A stretch of 64,000 bases of DNA from Psychroflexus curvus (GCF_020164585.1 NZ_JAIQZF010000003.1:62001-126000), one strand, 5' to 3'. Shown: positions 15,328-24,193, numbered from the stretch's first letter. The notes: generated by a model from the letters alone, not told the origin. Made by a program: numbers and translations.

Positions 15328-17424
15328 ATGAACAAAAACATATTCAAAAAAGCCTTTAAAAATTTAGTCACTGCCAAAGCGATGACAGAACTCTTTGAGG
15401 ATAATTTTAAGGTGGTTTCCAAATACGTACACGCCACCTCTCGCGGGCATGAAGTCATACAAACCGCGGTAGGCATGCAGCTTTTGCCTCAGGATTATGC
15501 GTATCCCTATTATAGAGATGATTCGATTTTGCTGGCTATTGGCATGCAGCCCAAAGATTTGATGCTTCAGCTTCTGGCTAAAAAGGACGATCCCTTTTCC
15601 GCAGGTCGAACCTATTATTCACACCCCAGCCTTAAAGATGATGACAAACCCAAAATTCCGCACCAAAGTTCTGCCACAGGGATGCAGGCCATTCCTGCCA
15701 CGGGGGCGGCATTAGGGATGAAGTACAAAGAAGAGGGTCTATCCCATTCAGAAGCGTCGGGACTTTCCAAAGGAAAGGACTTAAACTTTGAGGTTCCCCC
15801 TTTGGGGGCTAGGGGGATTGTGCTATGCTCGCTTGGTGATGCTTCCGTCACCGAAGGCGAAATTGCAGAAGCTTTCCAAATGGCTGCCTTGAAGCAGTTG
15901 CCAATTATTTATGTAGTACAGGACAATGGCTGGGATATTTCAGCCAATGCCAAAGAAACCCGGGCGCAGAACGCCTTCGACTATGCTAAAGGTTTTCACG
16001 GTCTGGAAGCTATAAGCATTGACGGGACCGATTTTGAAGAATCGTATACAGCATTTGAAAAGGTTCTGGAGACAGTGAGGAAAGAAAGACGACCATTTTT
16101 GGTACATGCCCGGTGTCCGTTGCTCAATCACCATACCTCCGGCGTTCGAATGGAATTTTACAGAGACGATCTCGAAGAATCCAAAACCAGAGATCCGTAC
16201 CCCAAATTAAAACAGCAGCTTCTGGATAACGGATTTACTGTAGATGAGCTTCAGGCCATCGAAAAAGCTGCTCAGGCAGTGGTAGAAAAAGGATACCGGG
16301 AAGCTTTGCAGGCTGAAGACCCCAGGCCAGAGGATTTATTCACCCATGATTTTGCTCCCACACCCATTACCGAGGAGCAGGGCGAACGCTCTCCAGAAGG
16401 AGCCGAAAAGGTGGTGATGGTGGATTGTGCTCTATTTGCCATCGAAGAGTTGATGGCGAAACACAAGGAATGCCTGCTTTATGGACAGGATGTAGGAGGC
16501 AGGCTGGGAGGTGTGTTTCGAGAAGCCGCAACCCTGGCTCAGAAATTTGGTGACCATCGGGTGTTCAATACACCTATACAGGAAGCCTTTATCGTAGGGT
16601 CTACGGTGGGCATGTCTGCCGTGGGTCTCAGGCCTATCGTGGAGGTCCAGTTTGCAGATTACATCTGGCCCGGACTCAATCAACTGTTCACCGAAGTGAG
16701 TCGAAGCTGCTATTTATCCAATGGAAAATGGCCGGTCTCCATGGTTTTACGCGTGCCTATTGGGGCTTATGGAAGTGGAGGTCCATACCATTCGTCCTCT
16801 GTTGAAAGTGTGGTTGCCAATATTCGCGGACTCAAAATCGTGTATCCGAGTAATGGGGCAGACCTCAAAGGGCTTATGAAAGCGGCATATTATGATCCCA
16901 ATCCGGTAGTAATTTTTGAGCACAAAGGTTTGTATTGGAGCAAGGTACCCGGAACCAAAGGCGCAACCAGCGTAGAGCCGGCAGAGGATTACGTGCTTCC
17001 CCTGGGAAAAGCCTGGGTTTTACAGGAGATATGGCCGCAGGATAACGAGGAAACCCTGAGTATCATCACTTACGGAATGGGTGTGCACTGGGCGATGAAT
17101 GCCTCTCAGGAACTTGGATTGCAGGACCGAATTGAAATTGTAGACCTGAGAACGCTTCATCCCCTGGACGAAGAAACCATCATGAAATCGGTTAAAAAAT
17201 GCAAAAAATGTTTAGTGGTCACCGAGGAACCTTCAGACAATACCTTTGCCAGAGCACTCAGTGGCAAAATTCAAGAGCAGTGTTTCCAGTACCTGGATGC
17301 TCCTGTAATGACCATCGGATCCGAAAATATGCCTGCTATTCCGCTGAATTCCATTTTGGAAGAAACCATGATTCCAAGTACCGAAAAAGTAAAAGTGAAA
17401 ATTCAGGACTTACTGGATTATTAA
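15328..17424 (+). CDS. 2-oxoacid dehydrogenase E1, fused alpha and beta subunits
   Basis: This thiamine-diphosphate enzyme decarboxylates a 2-oxoacid and passes the acyl group to the E2 lipoyl arm. In 698 residues it joins an E1-alpha domain (about 1-350; ThDP motif GDASVTEGE near residue 171) to an E1-beta domain (about 360-698; LYGQDVGGRLGGVFR, VEVQFADYIWPGLNQ, PIGAYGSGGPYHSSS). Fused E1 proteins of this type are usual in Flavobacteria. An unusual segment, residues about 138-165 (GLSKGKDLNFEVPPLGARG), interrupts the alpha domain just before the ThDP motif and is encoded by a palindromic repeat. It partners the E2 at 13174. No E3 gene is present here. Confidence 0.9.
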   Translation: MNKNIFKKAFKNLVTAKAMTELFEDNFKVVSKYVHATSRGHEVIQTAVGMQLLPQDYAYPYYRDDSILLAIGMQPKDLMLQLLAKKDDPFSAGRTYYSHPSLKDDDKPKIPHQSSATGMQAIPATGAALGMKYKEEGLSHSEASGLSKGKDLNFEVPPLGARGIVLCSLGDASVTEGEIAEAFQMAALKQLPIIYVVQDNGWDISANAKETRAQNAFDYAKGFHGLEAISIDGTDFEESYTAFEKVLETVRKERRPFLVHARCPLLNHHTSGVRMEFYRDDLEESKTRDPYPKLKQQLLDNGFTVDELQAIEKAAQAVVEKGYREALQAEDPRPEDLFTHDFAPTPITEEQGERSPEGAEKVVMVDCALFAIEELMAKHKECLLYGQDVGGRLGGVFREAATLAQKFGDHRVFNTPIQEAFIVGSTVGMSAVGLRPIVEVQFADYIWPGLNQLFTEVSRSCYLSNGKWPVSMVLRVPIGAYGSGGPYHSSSVESVVANIRGLKIVYPSNGADLKGLMKAAYYDPNPVVIFEHKGLYWSKVPGTKGATSVEPAEDYVLPLGKAWVLQEIWPQDNEETLSIITYGMGVHWAMNASQELGLQDRIEIVDLRTLHPLDEETIMKSVKKCKKCLVVTEEPSDNTFARALSGKIQEQCFQYLDAPVMTIGSENMPAIPLNSILEETMIPSTEKVKVKIQDLLDY

Positions 17425-17427
17425 TAA

Positions 17428-17550
17428 CTAGGGCGTGCCCCTCCCCAAATCCGATGGCTTTGGGTAGGGTCGGTCTGCCCGTTTCAATTCCTCCCCCAAA
17501 GCTTTGGGGGCTGCGGGATTTCCACTCGCATACCTCACGCGAGGGGGCGA
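17428..17550. repeat. GGGCGTGCC-type palindromic element after the E1 gene
   Basis: Directly after the E1 stop begins ctagggcgtgcccctccc, followed by gggtagggtcggtctgcccg, a perfect palindrome of CCCCCAAAG with its complement at 17493-17510, and finally cctcacgcgagggggc. This series (GGGCGTGCC, then GGGTCGG, then a tail near CTCACGC) is a recurrent intergenic type in this phylum as I remember it; its role is unknown. It separates the convergent E1 and desaturase-like genes and could also stop transcription. Confidence 0.6.
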
Positions 17551-17554
17551 AGAA

Positions 17555-18397
17555 TCATTCCGGGTTTGAATAGAATCCTGTTCCAGGATTTTGTTTGCCA
17601 CTTCTGTTAAAAGGAATCTTTAGCTGGTAGAAAACATCTTCATCCCTGACTTCATCTGCGATATCTAAACCATATTTGATCTTGGTATGATCAGCATATA
17701 CGAAGGTGCCAAAGAGTCTGTCCCAGATAGAAAGCATGTTTCCAAAGTTGGTATCTGTCCAGGGCATTTCGTGGTGATGGTGAAATTTATGCATTTTAGG
17801 AGTCACAACTACATAACTTAGGGCCTTGTCTAAGCGTCCTAAATCAATATTGGCATGTGTAAAATAGGTAAAGAATACACTTACTATTCTATAGAATAAG
17901 TAATAAGCAATCGGCATTCCCATAAGCATTACAGTCATCAGGGCAACTGTTTCCCTGATGGTGAAATCCAGGGGATGATGTCTTGTTCCTGTGGTTACAT
18001 CTACTTTGGTATCACTGTGGTGAACGATGTGCAGGCGCCACATCCACTTGACTTTATGGAGGAAATAATGAACCCCATATTGAGCGATAAGATCTAAGGT
18101 CAAAATCGCTAAGAGCAGTTCTGCAACAGGAGGTAAGTCGATGAGGTGCAAAAGCCCAAACTGATTGGATTCGATCCAAAAAAACACACCTAAGGTAAGC
18201 GCTCCAAACCCCACATTGATCAGCATGGTAAAGAATAAGAAAATGAAATTAACCCCTGCATGTTGTACTTTTTTATAGGTCATTACAGTCAATCTGTAAT
18301 AACCTTCCAGTATCCAGAAAAGGGCCAAAACACCAATTACCCAAGCCAGTTTCATCCAAATTGGCATTTCTTCAAAAAAGGCGAGAAAATCAATCAA
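17555..18397 (-). CDS. Sterol desaturase / fatty acid hydroxylase superfamily membrane protein
   Basis: A 280-residue integral membrane di-iron oxygenase. Transmembrane segments are visible at about 15-35, 48-72 and 85-105, with another pair near 150-185. The histidine clusters that bind the irons are HYFLHKVKWMWRLHIVHHSD (about 111-130), RHHPLD, and MHKFHHHHEMPWTDTNFG (about 207-224). Such enzymes hydroxylate or desaturate lipids or carotenoids; the substrate cannot be told from sequence. The stop codon touches the palindromic element after E1. The start is followed upstream by about 100 bp of AT-rich DNA before the divergent gene at 18504. Confidence 0.87.
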   Translation of the reverse strand: MIDFLAFFEEMPIWMKLAWVIGVLALFWILEGYYRLTVMTYKKVQHAGVNFIFLFFTMLINVGFGALTLGVFFWIESNQFGLLHLIDLPPVAELLLAILTLDLIAQYGVHYFLHKVKWMWRLHIVHHSDTKVDVTTGTRHHPLDFTIRETVALMTVMLMGMPIAYYLFYRIVSVFFTYFTHANIDLGRLDKALSYVVVTPKMHKFHHHHEMPWTDTNFGNMLSIWDRLFGTFVYADHTKIKYGLDIADEVRDEDVFYQLKIPFNRSGKQNPGTGFYSNPE

Positions 18398-18503
18398 AGT
18401 CTACATATTTATGCTCCTAAAATTACAAAATCTTACTAAAAAATTCAGATTTGTTTTTTATAGCTGTAAGTCATAAATTTATTTAAAGTTAAAGTTAGTA
18501 AAA

Positions 18504-18941
18504 ATGAAAGACATACATTTTGGTAATTTATATGCCAGGAGGTATTTTATGCCAGTTTTGCTGGGCTTAACGATATTTCTTATTTTATATTTAATATTTG
18601 AAGATACTGGACATGCAAAGTTTTTTAATCTAATATTAAATTTTGTTGCTTTGATTTTGTTATCTCGTATGTTTTGGTACAAAGCACATGTTCAATACAA
18701 TACAAGCAGGATTTCGATAAAAATAATTAGCAGATCTCATATCAATATAAAGTATGATGATATCACCCATATTGATTATGCAGAAACAAAGCTAATCATT
18801 AAAGAAAATACAAAGACCCATACTATTAACTTAGAAGGTGTCAATCCTAAAGATATTCAGCGGTTGGTTAGTTTAATGGTTGAGCGTTCTGACGCCTTCT
18901 ATACAGATTCATCAAAACTAAACTGTTATGAAAAGAATTAA
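18504..18941 (+). CDS. Hypothetical membrane protein
   Basis: I do not recognise this 145-residue protein. Two hydrophobic helices are visible at about residues 13-33 and 40-57; a soluble C-terminal domain follows with alternating beta-type segments (YNTSRISIKIISRS, INIKYDDITHIDYAET, TKTHTINLEGVNPKDIQRL). That layout resembles bacterial PH-like membrane proteins, which is only an inference. It overlaps the next gene by 14 bp, and the two share the terminal (V/I)xPKD(I/V)xRL pattern, so they are probably ancient paralogues translated together. Confidence 0.7.
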   Translation: MKDIHFGNLYARRYFMPVLLGLTIFLILYLIFEDTGHAKFFNLILNFVALILLSRMFWYKAHVQYNTSRISIKIISRSHINIKYDDITHIDYAETKLIIKENTKTHTINLEGVNPKDIQRLVSLMVERSDAFYTDSSKLNCYEKN

Positions 18942-19335
18942 ATTTATCTATGAAACCAGGTCAAAACGTATTTTTATGTCAGTTCTGTCAGCTTGCATTT
19001 TGATTTTTTCAGCTATAGGTCTTCTAGTTGATAAGGATAGTAGTGGTTTTTTCTTTGGAGTTGCTTTTGGTGGGGTATTGTATGATTTGTTAGAATTTAT
19101 AGGCTTATTCCTTTATAAACACTTTGTGTTCTTGGGGAATGAATACGCGTTAATAAGAATCAATTCCTTTTTCTTCAAAAGAGTGCTTTTAGATCAACTT
19201 GATTATGTAGAAATTATTGAAAACACTCTTCGAATTCATCTGTCTCATAAAGCTATAGATATCAATATCAAAGGAATCAGTCCAAAAGATGTCAACCGAC
19301 TCCAAATGTTCATGTCTACATCTGCAAAAGCCTAA
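18928..19335 (+). CDS. Hypothetical membrane protein, paralogue of the upstream gene
   Basis: A 135-residue protein with hydrophobic segments at about 13-35 and 42-68 and a C-terminal beta-rich part (YALIRINSFFFKRVLLDQLD, IENTLRIHLSHKAIDINIKG). The final ISPKDVNRLQMFM pattern matches VNPKDIQRLVSLM in the upstream protein. The ATG lies 14 bp inside the upstream gene, so coupling is likely. Function is unknown. A bidirectional terminator at 19367-19395 ends the pair. Confidence 0.7.
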   Translation: MKRIKFIYETRSKRIFMSVLSACILIFSAIGLLVDKDSSGFFFGVAFGGVLYDLLEFIGLFLYKHFVFLGNEYALIRINSFFFKRVLLDQLDYVEIIENTLRIHLSHKAIDINIKGISPKDVNRLQMFMSTSAKA

Positions 19336-19366
19336 CATCATTTTTTATTAAAATAGTTTTGAGCAA

Positions 19367-19395
19367 AAAATGCCTTGCAAATTTCAAGGCATTTT
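19367..19395. terminator. Bidirectional intrinsic terminator
   Basis: The stem AAAATGCCTTG pairs perfectly with CAAGGCATTTT around a 7-nt loop, with A-rich sequence before and T-rich sequence after. It lies between the convergent genes ending at 19335 (+) and 19418 (-), so it can serve both. Confidence 0.85.
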
Positions 19396-19417
19396 GCTTT
19401 TCTTTGAAGTCTTTTAA

Positions 19418-20080
19418 TTATTCTTCAAGGATAATATTATCATCGTCTACACCTATATCTTTTAGATCTTTGACAACGTTTTCTATCATGGGTGGTGGAC
19501 CGCAGACGTAAAATTTCTGATCTAACTTGAGGATATGATCTTTTAAAAAATCTTTATCGATATGACCATGTGGGTAGTCATCTGTATTCTCTTCAGAAAG
19601 AATATTCACAAACTGATCGCCCAGCATGTTTTCGAGTTCCTCTTTCAAAATGATATCTCCTTTGGTTTTATTGGAAAAGATGAGTTTGTTGTCTTCATTT
19701 TCTCCATGCTTGTCCCGGTCTCTTAAGATGGCAATAAGTGGCGTTAATCCGGCACCTCCGGCGATGAATGTTCCTTTCCCTCTAAAGTAAATGTTACCGA
19801 AAACTTCATTCTGAAGCAGCTCATCTCCTTCATTAAGGTCCAATAACTGTTCAGTAACGCCATTGTGATCCGGATAGGTTTTGATGACAAATTCAAGGTC
19901 TTTGTCTTCAGGGAGACTTGTGAAGGTGAAAGGTCTGCCTTCTTCCTTCCAGCCTTCTTTATTGATAAAAAGTTCAGTGGCTTGCCCAGGCTTAAACTCT
20001 AGGTTTGAAGGCTTATTGGTTTTGACTTGTAAAACGTCATGGGTTATTTTTTCAATGGACTTAATCTTTAAAGTATTCAT
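19418..20080 (-). CDS. Ferredoxin/flavodoxin reductase-like FAD/NAD(P)-binding oxidoreductase
   Basis: A 220-residue oxidoreductase of the ferredoxin-NADP reductase superfamily. The FAD-binding barrel occupies about residues 1-95 (GRPFTFTSLPEDKDLEF carries the RxF(T/S) flavin motif, here RPFTFT), and the nucleotide-binding domain about 100-220 (GTFIAGGAGLTPLIAILRD and the terminal FYVCGPPPMIENVVKDL). There is no 2Fe-2S domain. Such single-unit proteins transfer electrons between NAD(P)H and a partner that cannot be named here. It is monocistronic, ending at the shared terminator. Confidence 0.85.
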   Translation of the reverse strand: MNTLKIKSIEKITHDVLQVKTNKPSNLEFKPGQATELFINKEGWKEEGRPFTFTSLPEDKDLEFVIKTYPDHNGVTEQLLDLNEGDELLQNEVFGNIYFRGKGTFIAGGAGLTPLIAILRDRDKHGENEDNKLIFSNKTKGDIILKEELENMLGDQFVNILSEENTDDYPHGHIDKDFLKDHILKLDQKFYVCGPPPMIENVVKDLKDIGVDDDNIILEE

Positions 20081-20225
20081 TTTTTGTTTTGAAATTAAAA
20101 AAGTTATAGGTTTTATCTATTAAAATTAAGAAATAAGACGGTTTTTTTTAACAATCTGAAACTATTCAGTAAAACCTTCAGAATATGAGTTTTAATAATT
20201 ACCTTATTCCAAAATAAATTTTGAT

Positions 20226-21083
20226 ATGGACACTTCATTTCTTGACACACTTAAAAATTATTTACAAGAAATTCTTGTCTCTATCGGACCAGAACTGATT
20301 TATTCAATAGTAGCATTTGTATTTGGAATCCTCATTATCAAGATAGTAATGAGGATGTTGAAAGCGGCTTTAAAGAAATCGAAAGTAGAATTATCCTTAA
20401 GAACCTTTGTAGAAAGCTTATCAATATTTGTTTTATATGGTTTGCTGTTTACTCTTATTGGATCTATTTTAGGCATAAAAGCGACCTCTTTCTTAGCCAT
20501 TTTTGGGGCTGCCGGTATTGCCATTGGTTTAGCTTTACAAGGAAGTTTAGCCAATTTTGCGGGGGGAGTTTTGATTTTGGTGTTCAAGCCCTTTAAAGTT
20601 GGAGATTTAATAAGCGTGAATTCCAGCACAGGTTTTGTCACTAATATTGATATTCTTTACACAAGAATTGAAACCTTCGACGGCAGGATTATCACCATGC
20701 CCAACGGGAATGTAGCCAACAGTGATGTGGATAACAGGACCATGAATCCGTTACGAAGGGTAGATTTGAGTCTGAAATTTGCGTTTGACATCAAAATGGA
20801 AACGATTCGGCCTATAATTCTTGAGGCTATGAAAGCGCATCCCATTATAGAAAAAGAGCCTGAACCCGATGTCTGGCTGGAAGAAATTGGTGAGTCAGAA
20901 ATTCGTGTGACGGCAAGAAGCTGGGTAGAATCTGTTCATTACTGGCCTACTTTCTGGGAACAACTGGAAGCTGTCAAAAAAGCATTAGATGCCCATGGTA
21001 TTGAAACCCCTATTCCAAGAAGAATCGTTTATCAAGGTGGAGAGTATAAGTCTTCAGAGTCTCTGCCTGAACGAAAAGATTAG
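20226..21083 (+). CDS. Small-conductance mechanosensitive channel, MscS family
   Basis: A 285-residue MscS-type channel that releases solutes on hypo-osmotic shock from the inner membrane. Three transmembrane helices lie at about 20-42, 62-82 and 85-115; TM3 carries the glycine/alanine pattern AAGIAIGLALQGSLANFAGG, followed by FKPFKVGD leading into the beta domain. The cytoplasmic beta and alpha/beta domains fill about 125-270. Length and layout match MscS itself rather than larger MscK-like members. The stop lies 2 bp from the stop of the convergent aminotransferase gene. Confidence 0.93.
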   Translation: MDTSFLDTLKNYLQEILVSIGPELIYSIVAFVFGILIIKIVMRMLKAALKKSKVELSLRTFVESLSIFVLYGLLFTLIGSILGIKATSFLAIFGAAGIAIGLALQGSLANFAGGVLILVFKPFKVGDLISVNSSTGFVTNIDILYTRIETFDGRIITMPNGNVANSDVDNRTMNPLRRVDLSLKFAFDIKMETIRPIILEAMKAHPIIEKEPEPDVWLEEIGESEIRVTARSWVESVHYWPTFWEQLEAVKKALDAHGIETPIPRRIVYQGGEYKSSESLPERKD

Positions 21084-21084
21084 A

Positions 21085-22269
21085 CTAGCTTAATGATTTT
21101 TTAATTCTTTCCATAGCTTCTTCAATGTTGGCTTCGCTGGCAGCATAAGAAATCCTGACGCAGTTGGGGTTTCCGAAAGCTTCACCTGTCACTGTGGCCA
21201 CATTTGCCACTTCTAATAAAAACATGGAAAAATCGGTAGCATTTTCAATTTTCTTACCGCCGTAGGTGCTTCCGAAGAAGGAGGAAACGTTTGGAAAAAC
21301 ATAAAAGGCTCCTTTTGGCTCGTTACACTCAAACCCAGGGATGGTTTCAATTAAATCTAAAATCAATTTTCTTCTCGATTTAAATTTATCGACCATAAAC
21401 TGTATTTTGTCTACAGGTGCTTCAAGAGCAGTAATAACAGCCCTTTGAGCAATACAATTTGCACCACTGGTCACCTGACCCTGTAATTTTTTGCAGGCAT
21501 TAGCTATTTTTTCTGGACCGCCTATATAACCTATTCTCCAGCCTGTCATTGCAAAAGCTTTTGAAACACCGTTCACCGTGACAGTTCTATCATACATATC
21601 AGGTATTTCTGCCATAGAAAATCGCCCTACACCAAAATTGATGTGCTCATAAATTTCATCACTTACGACAATGATATCTGGGTAATCTTCCAGGACTTCA
21701 GCTAAGGCTTTTAATTCTTCTTTAGTATAAACAGAACCGCTTGGATTGCAGGGAGAACTGTACCAAAGCATTTTTGTTTTTGGTGTTATAGCAGATTTTA
21801 ATTGCTCTGGTGTCATTTTAAAATCCTGTTCAATATCAGTTTGAACCTCTACCGGAACACCGCCATTTAATTTTACAATATCACTGTAACTCACCCAGTA
21901 TGGACAGGGAAGGATCACTTCATCACCAGGATTCAACACAACAGAGGCTATGTTATAAAGGGATTGTTTTGCTCCTGTGGAAACTACAATCTGATTTAAA
22001 TTGTACGAAAGATTATTATCTCTTTTGAATTTGTGCTGAACAGCTTTTTTTAGGTCTTCATATCCGTCTACAGGCGTATATGAATTGTAATTATCATTTA
22101 TAGCCTGTATAGCAGCCTCTTTGATGAAATCAGGCGTATTGAAGTCAGGCTCCCCCAAGCTAAGGCCTATTATATCTTTTCCTTCAGCTTTAAGTTCTCT
22201 TGCCTTAGCAGCCATAGCTAATGTGGCTGAGGTTTCTAGCTTTTGGATTTTATCAGAAAGTTGAATCAT
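21085..22269 (-). CDS. Pyridoxal-phosphate aminotransferase, aspartate aminotransferase type
   Basis: A 394-residue class I/II aminotransferase. Visible marks are LGEPDFNTPDFIKEAA (about 40-55), NSYTPVDGYEDLK, WYSSPCNPSGSVY (170s), VSDEIYEHI (about 203), and the PLP lysine in VNGVSKAFAMTGWRIGYIGG (about 232-251). The two arginine-containing segments of the aspartate type are present (GWRIGY; NCVRISYA near 377). It probably transaminates aspartate and glutamate, with possible activity on aromatic amino acids, which would feed phenylpyruvate to the paa cluster (inference). It may be co-transcribed with the desaturase gene, 11 bp away. Confidence 0.9.
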   Translation of the reverse strand: MIQLSDKIQKLETSATLAMAAKARELKAEGKDIIGLSLGEPDFNTPDFIKEAAIQAINDNYNSYTPVDGYEDLKKAVQHKFKRDNNLSYNLNQIVVSTGAKQSLYNIASVVLNPGDEVILPCPYWVSYSDIVKLNGGVPVEVQTDIEQDFKMTPEQLKSAITPKTKMLWYSSPCNPSGSVYTKEELKALAEVLEDYPDIIVVSDEIYEHINFGVGRFSMAEIPDMYDRTVTVNGVSKAFAMTGWRIGYIGGPEKIANACKKLQGQVTSGANCIAQRAVITALEAPVDKIQFMVDKFKSRRKLILDLIETIPGFECNEPKGAFYVFPNVSSFFGSTYGGKKIENATDFSMFLLEVANVATVTGEAFGNPNCVRISYAASEANIEEAMERIKKSLS

Positions 22270-22279
22270 AGTGATTGGA

Positions 22280-23374
22280 TTAAGATAATTGTGGTTCGCT
22301 TCCTAGAGTACGTAAATGTCTGAAATGAGATTTTACAGCATCTTTAGTAGATTCATATTCATTATAAGGAAGATTAAATTCTAAAGCAGTTTCTTTTACA
22401 ATCTCACTTATTTTATCGTAATGGATATGGCTTATATTTGGAAATATGTGGTGTTCCACCTGGTGGTTTAGTCCTCCGCTAAACCAATTCATAAGCTTGC
22501 TGTTGGTTGCAAAATTCGCAGTTGTAAACAATTGATGTATAGCCCAGGTATTTTTCATTTCACCAACTTCATTGGGCATAGGCATGTCATTGTCCTCTAC
22601 CATATGTGCCAATTGAAAAATAACACTCAAAATTAATCCTGCTGTATAGTGCATAACAAAAAATCCTAGAAGAACTTTCCACCATACAATTCCAATCAAG
22701 ATAGGTATAACAATCCAAATGGAAAGGTATAAAACTTTTGTTATCGCAAGCATGCTCCATTGTTTCCACTGACTTGGCATTTTACCATAAGAAAGCTGGC
22801 GTTTTAAGTAGCGTTTGGTTTGCTTAAAATCAGAGGTTAACGCCCAGTTGAAGGTTAATAAACCATATAAAAAAACAGAATATATATGTTGAAATTTATG
22901 AAAACGTTTCCATTTAGCATGTTTAGAAAATCTAATAATCCCACCAGCATCTATATCTTCATCATGCCCGTGTATGTTGGTATAAGTGTGGTGAAGGACA
23001 TTATGTTGTACCTGCCAGTTGTAAACATTACCAGCCAAAATATAAATTGAGCTTCCCATAAATTTATTCACCCATTTCTTTTTTGAATAGGTTCCATGAT
23101 TTCCATCATGCATCACATTCATTCCTACACCAGCCATGCCAATTCCCATCAGAACGGTGAATAACAATTTCCACCAGCCTGAAATATCTAGAAATAGTAT
23201 CAGAAAATAAGGGCTTAAAAACAAGCCAAACATGACAATTGTTTTTAAGTGCAATTTCCAGTTACCTGTTTTTTTGATATTATTTTCGTTAAAGTATTCG
23301 TTAACCCTCTTATTTAGGGTTCTAAAAAACTTCTGCGGGTCTTTTCTAGAAAATTTGATTGTTGGATTCGTCAT
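22280..23374 (-). CDS. Membrane fatty acid desaturase
   Basis: A 364-residue membrane-bound acyl desaturase (di-iron). The three histidine boxes are HDGNHG (about 109-114), HNVLHHTYTNIHGHDED (about 144-160) and GLNHQVEHHIFPNISH (about 302-317). Two pairs of hydrophobic helices lie at about 50-95 and 205-255. The family (front-end/linoleoyl-CoA type) uses a cytochrome-b5-like or ferredoxin electron donor that is not fused here. The gene introduces double bonds into membrane lipids, plausibly in the cold. It begins shortly downstream of a TATATTTG box at 23392-23399. Confidence 0.9.
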   Translation of the reverse strand: MTNPTIKFSRKDPQKFFRTLNKRVNEYFNENNIKKTGNWKLHLKTIVMFGLFLSPYFLILFLDISGWWKLLFTVLMGIGMAGVGMNVMHDGNHGTYSKKKWVNKFMGSSIYILAGNVYNWQVQHNVLHHTYTNIHGHDEDIDAGGIIRFSKHAKWKRFHKFQHIYSVFLYGLLTFNWALTSDFKQTKRYLKRQLSYGKMPSQWKQWSMLAITKVLYLSIWIVIPILIGIVWWKVLLGFFVMHYTAGLILSVIFQLAHMVEDNDMPMPNEVGEMKNTWAIHQLFTTANFATNSKLMNWFSGGLNHQVEHHIFPNISHIHYDKISEIVKETALEFNLPYNEYESTKDAVKSHFRHLRTLGSEPQLS

Positions 23375-23391
23375 TACTCATGTATATGAGA

Positions 23392-23399
23392 CAAATATA
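23392..23399 (-). promoter_or_regulatory. Probable -7 box (TATATTTG) of the desaturase gene
   Basis: On the minus strand the sequence reads TATATTTG, matching the Bacteroidetes -7 consensus TAnnTTTG, about 18 bp before the desaturase ATG. I do not find a convincing TTG at the ideal spacing upstream, so this is a partial match. Confidence 0.4.
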
Positions 23400-23563
23400 A
23401 AAATTAATCTATCACATGGCTTTGAACAAATAACAATTGTGCTCGATTTATAAGTGTTTTATAAGTAAATAATGATCTACTTGAAATATGGCTTCTTAAT
23501 CAATCTAAATTTAAAGCATATATCATCCTAAGAACTGCTATTTTTGCTAAAAAACTAAATAAT

Positions 23564-24193
23564 TTGAAATTAATAAAGCAGTATTTTCCAGATCTAGATG
23601 AAGTTCAAATAAGACAATTTGAAGCTATTGCCGATGTTTATAAAGATTGGAACCAGAAAATAAATGTGGTTTCTAGAAAGGATATTGATGAAATCTATAT
23701 CCGCCATGTTTTACACAGTTTGGGAATTGCTAAAGTTCAAGAATTCCTGCCAGGCTCAAAAGTACTGGACGTAGGCACAGGTGGAGGTTTTCCTGGTATA
23801 CCTTTGGCCATTTTATTTCCACATACGCAATTTACCTTAGTAGATAGCATTGGCAAAAAAATAAAAGTAGTTGAGGAGGTTGTTGATGCGCTTGGACTCA
23901 AAAATGTGAAGGCTGTAAATGATAGAGTGGAGAATATCTCTGGGGAATTTGATTTTATTGTGAGCAGGGCAGTTGCTGTGATGCCTAGTTTTGTTCATTG
24001 GGTGAAAGGCAAAATTGCTAAAGAATCTAGACACGATAGAAAAAATGGAATTCTTTACCTTAAGGGAGGTGACTTATCCGAAGAATTAAAACCTTACCGA
24101 ACGGTTGAAATTTTTGAACTTTCAGAACTCTTTAAAGAAGACTTTTTCGACACCAAAAAAGTGGTTTATCTTCCGATGAAATATAAGGGCTAA
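23564..24193 (+). CDS. rsmG: 16S rRNA (guanine-527 N7)-methyltransferase RsmG
   Basis: RsmG methylates N7 of G527 in 16S rRNA using S-adenosylmethionine. The 209-residue protein shows LIKQYFPDLDEVQIRQFEAI at the start and the SAM-binding motif KVLDVGTGGGFPGIPLAILF (about 66-85), then the conserved FDFIVSRAVA (about 129-138). The start appears to be TTG at 23564, since the protein begins at the conserved N-terminus there and no ATG is available in frame nearby. A strong bidirectional terminator follows. Confidence 0.93.
   Translation: MKLIKQYFPDLDEVQIRQFEAIADVYKDWNQKINVVSRKDIDEIYIRHVLHSLGIAKVQEFLPGSKVLDVGTGGGFPGIPLAILFPHTQFTLVDSIGKKIKVVEEVVDALGLKNVKAVNDRVENISGEFDFIVSRAVAVMPSFVHWVKGKIAKESRHDRKNGILYLKGGDLSEELKPYRTVEIFELSELFKEDFFDTKKVVYLPMKYKG

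Noticed and set aside
17199-17573. Plus-strand 124-codon frame across the E1 end
   Set aside because: Out of frame with E1 and running through the palindromic element.
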